64,000 bases of DNA from contig OY757017.1 of assembly GCA_963580285.1 (NCBI GenBank), positions 110,889,245 through 110,953,244 on the forward strand. The letters run 5' to 3'. Position numbers and translations under genes: made by a program. The stretch is from Lucinisca nassula. Taxonomy: Eukaryota > Mollusca > Bivalvia > Lucinida > Lucinidae. Each line of letters opens with the position of its first letter. Position 1 is the stretch's first letter. The notes beneath the pieces are model-generated. The model worked only from the letters and a program-made list of their open reading frames with translations. It did no database searches and was not told where the DNA came from. Below are positions 1 through 10,790 of this stretch, in pieces.

Positions 1-610
1 TTCTAAAATCCTCTATAGATATAGATAATCTACTAATATATGCTCTAAAACAACCTTTTTACATCATAGAAAGTACAGAACAGAAAAAAAAGCAATTCTG
101 TAGAGGACACTTTTTTGGGACAAATGAATGTGCACCACTTTAGATTGACACAATACATTAGATATGATATTTATCTGAAAGGAAGGTGTTTTATTCACTT
201 ATTTAGATTTTGAAGTTGTTTTTTAAATCAAAAACCTGTTCTAATAACATACACCAGTTGATTTTTTAAAGGCTATGTTCTGTAGGGGATATTTTTGGGG
301 ACAAATTCAAGGTTATCATCTTTTGATGATTTTTTCTGAATTATAGAAAGGATGACTACAATTTTTTACACACTATAATTGTGGCATATGAGCATTTACA
401 ACAACACAAATCCTTTTGAAAAATCACCACAGATTTAGAGTAGCAGAGTGCGTAACATTGAATATTCCATATTGGGACTGCCTTTTTGTCCCAAAATATT
501 GACATATTTATGTATTGTAAATGAACCAGTGGGCATATTCACCTGAAATTTTCACAGAAAGTTGATGGCAGCCAGTGACACAATATAAAACCAAATATAT
601 TGATTAAAAG
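1..610. other. AT-rich sequence without recognisable gene
   Basis: No long reading frame, RNA gene or clear terminal repeat is visible. The stretch is AT-rich with homopolymer runs and ends where a SINE-like repeat begins near 611. It is probably intergenic or decayed repeat DNA. Confidence 0.6.
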
Positions 611-915
611 CCCCCGCCCATAGGGGCTTGAAGAAATATATGGGCTGCATGATGCTTCCACGCAGAGCTGAATCTGGCCCGCACACTAGTACTGGTAAAC
701 CGCTTAGAGGATCTAAGCCTGTCCAGGAACTGCGGTGCGAGGCGGACCGTCCATGCTAATAAACCCTATTGGTTTCATTGGGCGATAGGGCTTGAGATAT
801 CATTTCATCTCAATGTCGGGTAAAAGTCCCACAAAATTGGAAGCAACGTCTCCAAAATGACCTTTACAGTGTTGACGGGGACGTTAAACCTCAAATCAAA
901 CAAACAAACAAACAA
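611..915 (+). repeat. R1 SINE-like repeat, near full-length copy
   Basis: This is one of about nine copies of a roughly 300 bp dispersed family (R1). The 5' end is C/G-rich (CCCCGCCCAT) and the 3' end is a simple (CAAA)n tail, here around 900-915. Several other copies are cut at the 5' side but keep the tail side, as expected of a retroposed SINE. I see no clear pol III A or B box, so the class is inferred from structure. Other copies: 4408-6092 (split), 32075-32345, 33412-33580, 41755-41790, 43370-43497, 52488-52758 and 60655-60848. Confidence 0.75.
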
Positions 916-998
916 AATATATTGATTAAAACATACAGCTACCAAAAATATTTACAACGGTATGCTCATATTTTGTTTTTCTAATTTATAATGAAAGT

Positions 999-1522
999 GC
1001 CCATTAGCAACATGTGTACTAAGGCAAATAGAAAGCTTGGTTTCCTGAAGCGAAATCTTCATCAGTGCCCTCAGGATGTAAAAGAGGCAGCATTTAAAGG
1101 TCTTGTTTGTCCAATCTTGGAATATGGTAGTTGTATCTGGAACCCCAGTGGAGTGGTCCTCAACGAAGAAATTGAGAAAGTTCAGAATAGACCTGCTAGA
1201 TTTGTAACAGCCAATTACTGCTTTGAAACTGGGAGCATGACTGGAATACTTGGGAAATTAAAATGGGAGTCTCTCAATTGGGGCGAAACGACTAGGGAGG
1301 AAGCGTCCAGGGCGGAAACATCTTGGGGGGCGAAACAACAAGTGGAGGAAATGGTTTGGGAACGAAAAGTCCTGGAACCTTATTTCGACAGCTGAAAGTG
1401 CTGAAGATTGTGTAGCTAAATTTCCCTCTTTTGTTACAGTGAGGGACTAACTTCCCACATCACAGGTCCTGGTGTATGAATGTCATTTGACGTGTCACCA
1501 GTAACAATTCTGATTCTGATCA
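999..1522 (+). pseudogene. LINE-B (CR1-type) 3' fragment, disrupted
   Basis: The frame matches the C-terminal part of the LINE-B reverse transcriptase seen intact at 50810-51376: KANRKLGFLKRNLHQCPQD, then a block ending near GILGKLKWESL. After codon WESL the LINE sequence stops and is replaced by DNA-transposon end sequence (1278-1379). LINE sequence resumes at TTATTTCGACAGCTG with the last codons and the 3' UTR, ending in the same CCAGTAACAATTCTGATTC tail as the 51 kb copy. About 215 bp of LINE present in the other copy is missing here. Non-functional. Confidence 0.85.
1278..1379 (-). mobile_element. Solo terminal repeat of the GTCGTTTCG foldback-like family
   Basis: About 100 bp of degenerate tandem GGGGCGAAACGACTAGG units end in CCTGGAACC. 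Read on the - strand the terminus is GGTTCCAGGACTTTTCG, close to the element A terminus GGTTCCGGGTCGTTTCGCC. The right boundary with the LINE is therefore a true element end, while the left boundary is not. It is probably the remnant of an insertion that deleted its other half together with about 215 bp of adjoining LINE. Confidence 0.75.
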
Positions 1523-1699
1523 TGCAGCCCATCTATTTCTTCAAGCCCTGATGTGCAGGGAGAACCATCCCTGTCCAGGTTAAAGATCCCTACTGTAATT
1601 ACTGTGTAGGCTTTCATCCTGCAAACCTGGAATGTTTGTTATATACACCTGCGAGTAATTGTCAAATGTAACCGATCGCAGTATCAGTAGAAACATCAA

Positions 1700-1800
1700 G
1701 GGACGTTTTGGTCCCGAGTCGTTTCGGCCAGGTCGTTTCGGTCCAATTTTGGGGGTTTGTCGTTTCGGCCAATTGGTGGGTCGTTTCGGCCCGATTTTTT
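1700..1800 (+). repeat. Minisatellite of the element C left terminal repeat
   Basis: Four or five degenerate units containing GTCGTTTCGGCC or GTCGTTTCGGTCC, separated by short T- and G-rich spacers. The same unit occurs inverted at 9480-9590 and in the other elements of the family. Translated, it gives spurious RFGP/SFRP repeats. Confidence 0.85.
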
Positions 1801-3408
1801 TATCTCATCATTTCAAAACATTGCATTGTAATATTTTATCAGAGATCAGCCTGTGCTATTGCTATCATCGCTCGTTCCATTATCAATAGCAGAGAAGTCA
1901 TAGAGGGCTCCTTTGAACTGCAAATACTCTGATCACACGACAGGTGCAGGCTGATCATATAAAATGTTGGAGGAGATTTGCCCTTTTCACAAATTACAGA
2001 TGCTCTGAAAAAAGGGTAATCAGTCAGCACATAGTGAACACATTGAATGATTCATCGTTTGATACGTACATTGTAATCGATCAACAGCTGATTGCAGTCT
2101 CAGGGCTACCCAGAGAAGGTTTTGCATGCTGTTCTGTGAAACTCAGCATGCCATTGAGATACTAGCAAATACTAATCGCTCTGCACATCAGTGCAGTATG
2201 ATCAGTATTTGCAGATCGCATACGCATGGCTGTTGAGAAAAAAACTTATAGAATGGGTGGGCATCATGATCTTAAATTGTGCATGTCTGTATTGTTTGTT
2301 TGTGTTGGGGTTTAATGGCCCAGTCAACACTATTTATGTAATTTTTCAGCCGGTCAGTTTACTTATCCATACTTTGCCTGGGCGGTTAACCAGTACAGTG
2401 CACATTCTTTCGCCAGAAACTGACAACTGGCTTTTTTTGATCAGCGGAAGGGGGAGAATGACCATAGAAAAGATTTCATGATCAATCTCCACGAAGAATA
2501 TTTGCCAACTTCGGCAGGTATAGAATGTGCATGTCTGTATGTGGCACGTGAAGAAGTAGACCATCAAACGCTTGCATGCAGTCTGATCATAATCTTTGAA
2601 GATTACACAACCCAAAAACATCTTTGAGACTTGCAGGAGCTTTCTACAGCCACAGCGACATACAAAGAGATAAAAGCGATAACTTTGCAGTAATGAATGG
2701 ATGCTTGATGTTGATCCAAGTTTGCATGTCCTTTTTCAATCAGGAAAGACTCAGATCATCCTGCGCATGCGTGCAGTCTAATCAGAGTCTTGATAGAAAT
2801 GAACCTTCTGCAGTCACAATACCATCCAAGATGTTATTTATTTATTTCACAATGTTATAAATTGTTGGCTTTTTTTAAGTAGTAAATTGAATCATCATAT
2901 GTTAATGATCCGTTAATCAATCACCCGTTAAACAATTTTGCTACATTTATCTGATCCTTTTTTTTGTCTATCAATGTTTAACTGAGTGCCGGTGCATGAC
3001 CTTAATTAGCATTAAATGCCGGCATCCTTAATTATGGAAGTGGGATAATTTTTAAGAACGAAGATTTTGTCTGCGAATTTTTTTAAAGTACAAAATATCC
3101 AAATACGTTATAAATGATATGCTTTCCTTTCATGACAGCAACATTCAAGGAATCAAATGTCAACAATAAATGTACATGTATATCAGGTGCTCAGAGACAC
3201 CATATCCCATCACTTATCCTTGCAATTGCTCATAACGATTTCAAAGGCTCTTTTTTTTATTATGCAATTTCATTCAATGCCAATTTTATGCAACGTCACA
3301 TCTACATCCATGCAACGTCATTGCGTTGCAACGTTGATTTGACATTGCCCTAGCACCGTGTGCCTGCTGTGTGATTGTTATCCTATATACAATTTTATAT
3401 ATAATTGT

Positions 3409-3661
3409 GTGTGTGTGTGAATTGTCGCTTTCAACAATTTTTCAGTCATATAACGACGGTGTCTGGTTGTGACAGGGAGCTCAATACTCACTTTATGGTG
3501 CTGCCTCACTGAAGTATCATGTCCCGGACACATTACATGATACCACACCCAGTCACATTATCCTGACACTGGATCGACCAGTCCTAGCTCTACCCCGTAA
3601 ATCTGAGGGCCAAGCGAGGAGCAGCTAGTTCCATTTTTAACGACTTTGGTATGTTGCGGCC
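3409..3661 (-). mobile_element. tRNA-derived SINE, 3' part (body)
   Basis: The 3' body of a SINE whose tRNA-like head lies 5.5 kb away at 9201-9277, separated by element D. Reading from the head on the - strand, the body begins at about 3661 and ends in a (CA)n-like tail near 3410-3420. The 11 bp TATATAATTGT at 3398-3408 is repeated at 9278-9288 just beyond the head and is the SINE's own target-site duplication. The central segment (GCAGCTAGTTCCATTTTTAA, 3621-3640) resembles the central domain of bivalve SINEs as I remember it. Confidence 0.75.
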
Positions 3662-3924
3662 GGGTCGTGGGACGTTTAGGTCCTGAGTCGTTTCGGTCCC
3701 TGGGTCGTTTCGGCCCAATTTCTGGGGTGGGTCGTTTCGCCCTGATTTTTCTGTCACTTTATTTACATGTGTATATATTTTGTTTGTCGAAGATCAGCCT
3801 GTGCTTTTGATATCTTAGCTTGTTTTAAGCCTTTAATAGGTTAGAAAACAGAGTGCTTTTTCGAAGTGCGTAGACTCGGAGATCAGCCTATGTGTTTGCT
3901 ATCTTCGCTCGTTCAGTTTTTAAT

Positions 3925-4046
3925 AGCTCAGAAAACAGAGGGCTTTTCATACTGTGTAGACTCTGATCACAAAGAACAGATTTATAGGTTATTAAGTCTT
4001 TGAAGGTGTCACAACGACAGATGCAGGCTGATCATATAAAATAATA
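3925..4046 (+). repeat. 143 bp element-D internal repeat, left copy
   Basis: The block starting AGCTCAGAAAACAG and ending GCTGATCATATAAAATAAT recurs twice in tandem at 7862-8127. The copies sit in both halves of element D in the same orientation. Function unknown. Confidence 0.7.
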
Positions 4047-4407
4047 ACATCCTTCAGTTTTAGGCCAAAAAAAAAAAATACCTGTGTTTCCTATTACATG
4101 GCAAGAAAAAATAGGGTCGGTAGGTAGGCATTTCCTTTTTTTTTTTTTTTTTCTTTTTTTTTCATACACTTAGATTAGACTGATCTAGAAAGAGCATTTT
4201 GTTCATGGTTTATATTGTTCACAGTTTATCCTCCCTCTAAGCTCAGCAGTCAAGAAATAGTTTGGTCCGAATCATAGATTTTTGCCTTCTTACATTCCCT
4301 TCTTCTGCCTGGTCAAAAGTGCTCAAGGTTGTCCCCCTTTTTTTGGTTCTAGTTGAAATTGCACCCAAATGTTGCGCATAGAAAGGGTATGGGTATAAAG
4401 TTGTTTG

Positions 4408-4470
4408 TTGTTTGATGTGAGGTTAACGTCCAAGTCAACACTGTATAGGTCATTTTAAAGACGTTGCTTC
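4408..4470 (-). repeat. R1 SINE-like copy, tail-side half
   Basis: Tail side of an R1 copy read on the - strand; it continues at 5853-6092 after a 1.4 kb insertion. The break falls in GTTGCTTCCAATTTTG, with CTTC present on both sides. Confidence 0.7.
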
Positions 4471-5852
4471 CCAGAGTTCTCGGAAACGCCGAATCCGGCG
4501 TATTTTTACGCCTGTTTTTGCTTTTGTACGCGTAAAATTTCCTGTCGTGGATTCTTAATTACGCCATTTTTTTTTCGCCTGACGCGTCCGTAATCCCGTG
4601 TAAAAATGACCTCAATCACATCAAAAGATGACAGCGGGTGTCCAATTGATCTCCAAATTTAGCTACCGCTTTCGGATCAAAGGTTTACCGTTAATCGTCG
4701 CCGCCAGGCTTGTTCAAGCATTACCTGGCGAGGACAGTCGTCTGTATTACTCTCTCGGCCAATCAAAGCGTCACGGCTAGAAGATTGGCAGGTCAGTCTT
4801 GCAGTTTGCGAGATGCAGCAATCTCGTGGCTGATTAACATTAATTGACTGTTTTGTTTCCGGATACTTGTATACACAGTTGGATTATTGGTAATTTGATT
4901 GTTGAAAAAAATGTCGGAGGCATAATTAAAGGATGCGATAATCTAGTGTTTAAATCGTTTTTATTACGATTAAAGAAAATTATGACTCGAGTTTGTCGCA
5001 TTATCAAGTTACCTTGATTAGGTCTATTTGAATGAAAGAAATTAATTATCAAGTGTTGAACTGCCTGCTAATAGTGCAGGTCCGGAACAGACACCTGTGG
5101 CATCTGATCTGGGCCTGCACTGTTGTTTTTTTTTTTTCTGTCCCCACGTGGGGCTATTGTAACGGTCTTCGTCGTCCGTCCGTCCGATAACTCCTAGACG
5201 GTGATAGATAGAAACCTGAAACTTTGGGAACTGACAGATCTTTGGTCTTGGGAGTGCATGACACTTTTGGAATTTTTATCACGCCCTGGGGGTAGGCCCA
5301 GGGGGGTAGGGCCCGCGGGGGTCAAAAATCAAAATTTCCAGGACATGGTCGTGAAACATATCAAAGAATCCAAAAGTTTCATATGCCATTTTATGTACTA
5401 GGATGTAGTGCATGGCCTGAACAGACTTGTCCTGTTGGTGCAGCCTGATCAGAGCCTGTACGACTTAACTGCTCACACTCAATTTAAACCCATATCCTTA
5501 TGAATAAATTAATTTACCCAGTCCACTCATGACTTTCAAAGCCTAATGTTATTTATCCATTCAAATTCACAATCTGAGTGACAGTGTAAATCCTGATTAG
5601 ATGGAAGCCATCTGATCTGGATCTCCACTGCAAGAAAAGGGTTTGTCATATTAAGCAGAATAATGGTTCAAGCCCCAAAGTCTTTTGGAGTCGCACTCTA
5701 CAGCCGTACACATTTAGCCATAATTGACACACGCTTTTAGGGTCAAACTCCAACTTTTCAAAATTTGACTCCAACTTTTCAGATTTGAATCCAACTTTTT
5801 CCATTGATGGATTCTTAAACTCCTGTTTTCAAAATCCTAGTGAGAACTCTGG
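4471..5852. mobile_element. 1.38 kb DNA transposon with CCAGAGTTCTC inverted ends
   Basis: Starts CCAGAGTTCTC and ends GAGAACTCTGG, a perfect 11 bp terminal inverted repeat, inserted in an R1 copy. CTTC flanks both sides (4467-4470 and 5853-5856), suggesting a 4 bp duplication. No coding frame is recognised. Inside, 5060-5130 and 5570-5640 hold GATCAG-type hairpins related to the M1 palindrome. Superfamily not assigned. Confidence 0.65.
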
Positions 5853-6092
5853 CTTCCAATTTTGTGGGACTTTACCTGACATCGACATGAAATGACATTT
5901 CAAGGCCTGTCACCCAATGAAACCAATAGGGTTTATAAGCATGGACGGTCCGACTCGCACTGTTTGCCTGGGCAGGCTTAGATCCTCTTAAGCGGTTTAC
6001 CAGTATTCATGAGCAGTTGGTTTCTGCTCTGCGTGGAAGCATCATGCAGCCTGTCTATTTCTTCAAGCACCGATGGGTGGGGGCCAGTACAC
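5853..6092 (-). repeat. R1 SINE-like copy, head-side half
   Basis: Continues the copy at 4408-4470 and ends with the characteristic CGATGGGTGGGGGCC edge. The two halves abut to make a normal R1 unit once the insertion and one CTTC are removed. Confidence 0.7.
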
Positions 6093-6879
6093 AAGTTGTA
6101 TCTTATCAAGTCCCATCAATATATCTCAAACTATAGGAGTATTGCAGTTAATGCAATAACAAGATTATATTGTCAGGGGAGTTAACTGAAATACCATGAC
6201 ACCTACAGTTGTGGTTCTTGCACATAACAGACCTTCGTAACCTTTAGTACAACTGTGCCAAGTTAAATCAATATATCTCAAGGGGTTTGGGAGTTTTGGC
6301 AATCACAAGGTAAATATTGTCAGGGGAGATAACCAAAGTACCTGTGCACCCAGAGTTGTGTTTTTTTCTCATGACATGTCTTCTTGACCTCATGTACAAC
6401 TACATCAAGTACCATCAATATATTTCAAAGGTTATAGGAGTTATGGCGAGGCATGTCACATGTCACAAGGACGAGGTTGTGACTGCAGACGGACGGATGG
6501 ACAGACAGACAGACGCCAGGCTGACTGCTATATCCTACTTTTTGGTCTGGGTATAAAAATGCTAGTGAAATAATCGTGAAATATCACGCCATATTTTCCC
6601 AGGCATACTAACATGTTTATGTTATCAAAGATTGATGTACCTATCAAGTTTGTTATTTCTGTCCAACTTTTAAGTGCGTAATATGGTTGGTAGTTAGCAG
6701 GTGTCCTTTGAAACGCATGATAAACATGAGCTTGCAAGATCAAAAGTGTCGGCTTATTGTGGCCAGTACCAAGATTTTTTTTTTACCAAAACAACCGCCC
6801 ATGGGCTAATTTCAGCATAAAAATGCGGTGGTGCTTAAAATCTACATGTAATTAATTTTATCTTCCCTTTTTTTCTTTT

Positions 6880-6910
<31 letters not shown>

Positions 6911-7190
6911 GGGGTGGGGGGGGAGTCTTTCTTTCTAATGAACAGGCTGCCCATGTCAGCAGCCTGATCAGTTTCTTCGCTGTCGGCATCCTTATCATTG
7001 AATTCTTTTGAACAGTAAAGACTGATCAGTCTGCTGATTCAGTTCATAACTCGGGGGGGCATTTTCTAAAGAAGAGTTGAACAGTCTGACCCTAGCACTC
7101 ATTGTCTTACGCGAACACAGAAGCTGCTCCATATACAAGAAGTTAAAATTTTCTTATAAATTTACATGCAAATGAGCCGGAGCACAGCTA
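6093..7190. other. Element D interior without recognised gene; poly-G tract
   Basis: Holds two near-repeats of a sentence-like block (6150-6300 and 6300-6430: TCAGGGGAGTTAAC / CAGGGGAGATAACC, ATATATCTCAA), a T-run followed by a G-run at about 6868-6923, and GATCAG hairpin pieces at 6940-7080. Reading frames here are short and show no family resemblance. Confidence 0.5.
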
Positions 7191-7861
7191 AAAAAGTTTT
7201 CCTCTAACGAAGGATCAGATCAGCCTGTGAATCTAGCCAATATGGCCAAATTCTTTGCTTGCTAGTCTTTTGAAATGCTCGAGGCCACAGAAGGTGTGTG
7301 TAAAGAGCAAAGGTTGATCAGACTGCGCAAGCTGATCTGCGTTTCACCAGCCACACAGATTTGTTTTTCCTTCAAGTTGCATGCAAAAACCGCGGGAAAA
7401 TTTGCTCGGACTGCAACAGCAGCACATGCTAAAATGATGGCGGGAAATACGACGAACGCTAGAAAAATGTGCGACCAGAAAAGACACGGGTCAGCCTGCG
7501 CATTACCCTGCGTTATTTATGATTATTGAAGCGCCGACTTACAGCATCATATATGTCTAACTGCCACAGCAGGTGTGAAAATAAGTTTCGGATAATTCTT
7601 ATTGTCACAATAGACTTCAAAGGAAAGTAATTAGATCGCAGATAGTAGTCGTACAGCGGTAGCCGTTGGCTAAGTTAGTTCGTTACATTCTGTTGCCATC
7701 CTTACGGCCAGCCACGCTGCGAAGTTATCCGAAATGAACCGAAAGTGCCCAAAATGATTTTTGCGGCCACGGAAACCGGGAAAAAAAGATAAGGTTCGGC
7801 GGTAAAATATTTGGGTCAGTCGGGTTACCGGAAACACAGGTATTTTTTATTTTGGCCTTAT

Positions 7862-8127
7862 AGCTCAGAAAACAGGGGGCTTTTTCAAACTGTGTATAGA
7901 CTCTGATCACAATGAACAGATTTATAGGTTATTAAGTCTTTGAAGGTGTCTCAACGACAGATGCAGGCTGATCATATAAAATAATAACATTGTTCAGTTT
8001 TTAATAGCTCAGAAAACAGGGGATTTTTTCAAACTGTGTAGACTCTGATCACAATGAACAGATATATAGGTTATTAAGTCTTTGAAGGTATCACAACGAC
8101 AAATGCAGGCTGATCATATAAAATAAT
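7862..8127 (+). repeat. Tandem pair of the 143 bp element-D repeat
   Basis: Two consecutive units start at 7862 and 8005 (AGCTCAGAAAACAGGGG), each containing CTCTGATCACAATGAACAG and GCAGGCTGATCATATAAAA. A third copy is at 3925-4046. GATCA pentamers recur inside each unit. Confidence 0.8.
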
Positions 8128-8191
8128 TAGGCTACATTTAGCAAATATTTCGCATGCTGTTCTCAAAATGTGCGTGTCATTGATTCTAGTA

Positions 8192-8864
8192 CAGTAGAAT
8201 TCTGCTTAAAGACCACTCCTATATTAGGAACACTCCGCTATTAAGACCGGTTTTCGCCAGACCCAAATTATTTCTTATATAGTTAATTAAGACCACCTCG
8301 CTATTCAGTATTAAGACCGCTCTCAAAAGACTTAATCTACCATTACTGTTCTTTATTGAGACCACTTTTTGGCCAAGTCAAGTTAATTTGTATCTCTCAG
8401 ACCATTGGTCAATATAATTTTTTGCTGGATTCCTCATCATTACAACAGATCTTGGTAATGTTCACACATTTCCCAGCAGTTTAAAAATTACCTGTACTAA
8501 TCAGTGTGTTGTTTTGACAAGATTTTATTATGCTAGTTGAATAAATAGTTTTAATAATTTTGGTAATGTGCAGTGCTGTGTTCTTCAGAAAGAAGATTAT
8601 TGTGGAACAATTGTTATCATTAATGTGATTTTTTATTGGTGTAATATTGCCTATAATTACATATAATGAGGAAAAGAACAGTAAAGTTAAAGACAGCAAG
8701 ATTTACTAAAAAGCAATAAAATAGGCACAGTGCACATAAAAAAATATTTAAATCAGTCTTGCCAGCACTTTTTTTTTTCACCAATTCCATTACAAGGGAC
8801 CACCCCGCTAATAAGACCACTTTTTAGAAGTCTAGAAAGTGATCTTAATAGCGGAATTTTACTG
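8192..8864. mobile_element. pogo/Tigger-like MITE, 673 bp, TA target
   Basis: Starts CAGTAGAATTCTGCTTAAAG after TA (8190-8191) and ends with the inverse CTTAATAGCGGAATTTTACTG before TA (8865-8866). The long inverted ends with an internal GACCAC motif match pogo-type Tc1/mariner termini. No transposase domain is readable inside, so it is a non-autonomous derivative. Confidence 0.8.
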
Positions 8865-9200
8865 TAAATACTGATCCTTCTCAGACAACAATCAAGTCCT
8901 AGTCACATCTCCTCGTTGGTGCTAACTGGAAACATAGCTATGGATAGAACTTTTAAAACACTTTATTTGGGCTATCATAACCATAGCTAACGTGACAGGT
9001 CGTTGAAATAATATTCCAAATTTAAATAATAATTACTATTCAATATGTTTTATACAGAAAAAAATGATATCTAATAAAAGCTGACCGAAAACGACACAGG
9101 CCGAAACGACCCAGGGCCGAAACCACCCACCGAAATAGGCAGAAATGACCCAGGTCCAAATTTGGGCCGAAACGACTCAGGACCGAAACGTCCTAGATTC

Positions 9201-9277
9201 TCGCGGTCCGGGATCGAACCCGTGACCTCCTGTTCCCCAGAGCGGAAACTCTACCAACTGAGCTATCGGGGCCGGTA
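9201..9277 (-). mobile_element. tRNA-like head of the split SINE (pol III boxes)
   Basis: On the - strand this reads TAGCTCAGTTGGTAGAG (A box/D arm) and, 40 bases later, GGTTCGATCCC (B box/T arm). The acceptor ends do not pair and the T stem is imperfect, so it is a SINE head rather than a working tRNA gene. It joins in sequence and orientation to the body at 3409-3661 and shares the 11 bp flanking duplication. Confidence 0.8.
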
Positions 9278-9605
9278 TATATAATTGTAGTGAAGTTGTT
9301 TTCAGACAATTATCAAATCCTAGTCACACCACCTTGTCGTTGCTAACTGGAAATGTGGCTATGAAAAGAACTTTTAAAATTCTTTAATTGGGCTATCATA
9401 AACATGGCTAAAGTGAAAGGCCATGTAATATATTCCAAAATTCATCAGGTTCTCCCCTGAAAAAAAATCTTATCAAATCTGGCCGAAACGACCCAGGCCG
9501 AAATGACCCAGGACCGAAACGACGCACCCAAATAGGCCGAAATGACCTAAGTCCAAATTTAGGCCGAAACGACTCAGGACCGAAACGTCCCGGATTCAGT
9601 AGAAA

Positions 9606-9882
9606 CAGTGGAAGGAATAAGATTCTAATTGTGAAGAAACTGAAGGTCATTTATGACCCTGAGAAGAACAAAACAGTGAATATTATGTATCAAGTTCGAT
9701 GGAACATACTAGATAAATATGTCCTTTTATAGCGGCAGCATGAAGTCTTGTCCCAGGGCGATATAAATGTTTGACATTTCTGAACCACGACAGACCGGTG
9801 AAGGCTGCCATGATAGTGTAAATACCAACAGAACTGTAAGGTTATGGCACACCAAACTTAGGTACTACGAAGTGCCGACATC
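9606..9882. other. Unassigned spacer between two foldback-like elements
   Basis: Unique-looking sequence between the right end of element C and the left end of the next element. A 71-codon frame overlaps it, but the later codons come from the next element's terminal minisatellite. Nothing recognised. Confidence 0.5.
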
Positions 9883-10118
9883 GGTAACAAGACGTTTCGC
9901 CCCCAAGACGTTCCCCCTGGTCGTTTACCCAAAGTCGTTTCGCCCCATTTTTGTCCCTAGTTGTTTCGCCCCCAAAGCCTAGTCGTTTCGCCCCAAAACC
10001 ATTTTCCCCTAGTCGTTTTGTATAAAAGTTTATGAACTCAGAAAGAGAGATAGATAGGGAGAGAGAGAATAGTTCGAAGAACACGTACTTTTAATGACAA
10101 TGTAAATTAGGAACTATA

Positions 10119-10566
10119 TGGAGGCCCGTCGTGAGCAGTCCTCTTTATCCTTCTTCTACAAGATACACTCTGATTCAGTGTCTATTGATAAATATAGGTA
10201 CTTGACCCCTGTAACAGTGTCGACCCAAACAAGAGCATCAAAAGTAAACGACACACAATATCGTAGATACCAGTCCTATAGTGATGCGTTGAAGAACTCG
10301 TTCTTTCCTAGAACCATTCCCCAATGGAATAGTCTTCCCTCCTCTGCGGTGAATGCCAAGTCCGCAGAGTTTAAAGCCCGCACAGTGTAAGATTGGGGCT
10401 CAGAGGTATGCGTTTTAGGATACCTCTGTTATGCAGATTGTAAATACCTTTAAGGGTGCATCCTGTGCCCCTCTCTTTTTTCCAGCTAAATTCTAAACTT
10501 AGCCACCCAATCAACTGAGGTAATGGCCAGATATGACCGACTCAGTATAAGAAGATAGATAGATAT
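10119..10566 (+). pseudogene. LINE-A 3' fragment (5'-truncated insertion)
   Basis: Encodes the last about 90 residues of the LINE-A ORF2 product (YKIHSDSVSIDKYRYLTPV ... SFFPRTIPQWNSLPSS), then the 3' UTR ending ATATGACCGACTCAGTATAA and a short (GATA)n tail. Homologous to 22610-22890 and 39940-40250. It interrupts an element-B-like transposon, so it arrived later, by 5'-truncated target-primed integration. Confidence 0.85.
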
Positions 10567-10691
10567 GAGAAGTACACATGTATTACCTGTTTTGATCCGT
10601 ACCGTTAATCAATCAACTCCATGAGAGAGAGAGGGGGGTGGGGGTCGTGTAGTTTGAAAAGAAATGTTAATTTGAATTAATGATATATAAA

Positions 10692-10790
10692 ATAGAAGTG
10701 GAGGCAATGATCAGGAATCGATGCAATTAACCCACAGCTCCAATCAGAGGCACCAAAGGGAAAGAACACAAACATGAAACAACAGTATTA
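10692..10790 (-). mobile_element. Naiad 3'-terminal fragment
   Basis: Matches the 3' end of the Naiad elements (AGAAGTGGAGGCAATGATCA, AATCGATGCAATTAACCCAC). Only the last about 95 bp is present, with the same terminus as other Naiad copies. Confidence 0.7.

Larger units (their letters stand above)
3662..9200. mobile_element. Element D: foldback-like transposon nested in the SINE inside element C
   Basis: Left terminus GGGTCGTGGGACGTTTAGG and inverted right terminus GAATCTAGGACGTTTCGG, both leading into tandem GTCGTTTCGGCC units (3680-3750; 9090-9185). The flanks TTGCGGCC (3654-3661) and TCGCGGTCC (9201-9209) are a diverged 8-9 bp duplication of SINE sequence. Subterminal regions are homologous to those of element C: 3780-4045 compares with 1830-1960, and 8870-9195 with 9290-9590. 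It carries an R1 copy, a 1.4 kb transposon and a pogo-type MITE. No transposase seen. Confidence 0.75.
1694..9597. mobile_element. Element C: outer foldback-like transposon (7.9 kb with nested insertions)
   Basis: Left terminus CATCAAGGGACGTTTTGG (1694) and inverted right terminus GAATCCGGGACGTTTCGG (read from 9597). Both run inward into tandem GTCGTTTCGGCC units (1700-1800; 9480-9590). The flanks repeat AGTAGAAA (1686-1693 and 9598-9605); the match extends to CAGTAGAAA if the boundary is moved by one base. The element's own sequence is only 1694-3408 plus 9278-9597, because a SINE and a second element (D) lie inside. No transposase-like frame is visible, so it is non-autonomous. Superfamily unknown; an 8-9 bp duplication would suit Mutator, Merlin, hAT, P or Foldback types. 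Confidence 0.8.

Noticed and set aside
7275..7529. 84-codon ORF in element D as a transposase piece
   Set aside because: No recognisable domain, no DDE/D motif context, and it overlaps GATCAG hairpin repeats.
9201..9277. Functional tRNA gene on the - strand
   Set aside because: A and B boxes are present but acceptor and T stems do not pair, and it is continuous with a SINE body once element D is removed.
9408..9650. ORF with RFGP and SFRP repeats that looks like a neuropeptide precursor
   Set aside because: The repeats are a translation of the GTCGTTTCGGCC minisatellite at element ends. The same peptides appear at every such array on both strands and lack dibasic processing sites in a regular pattern.
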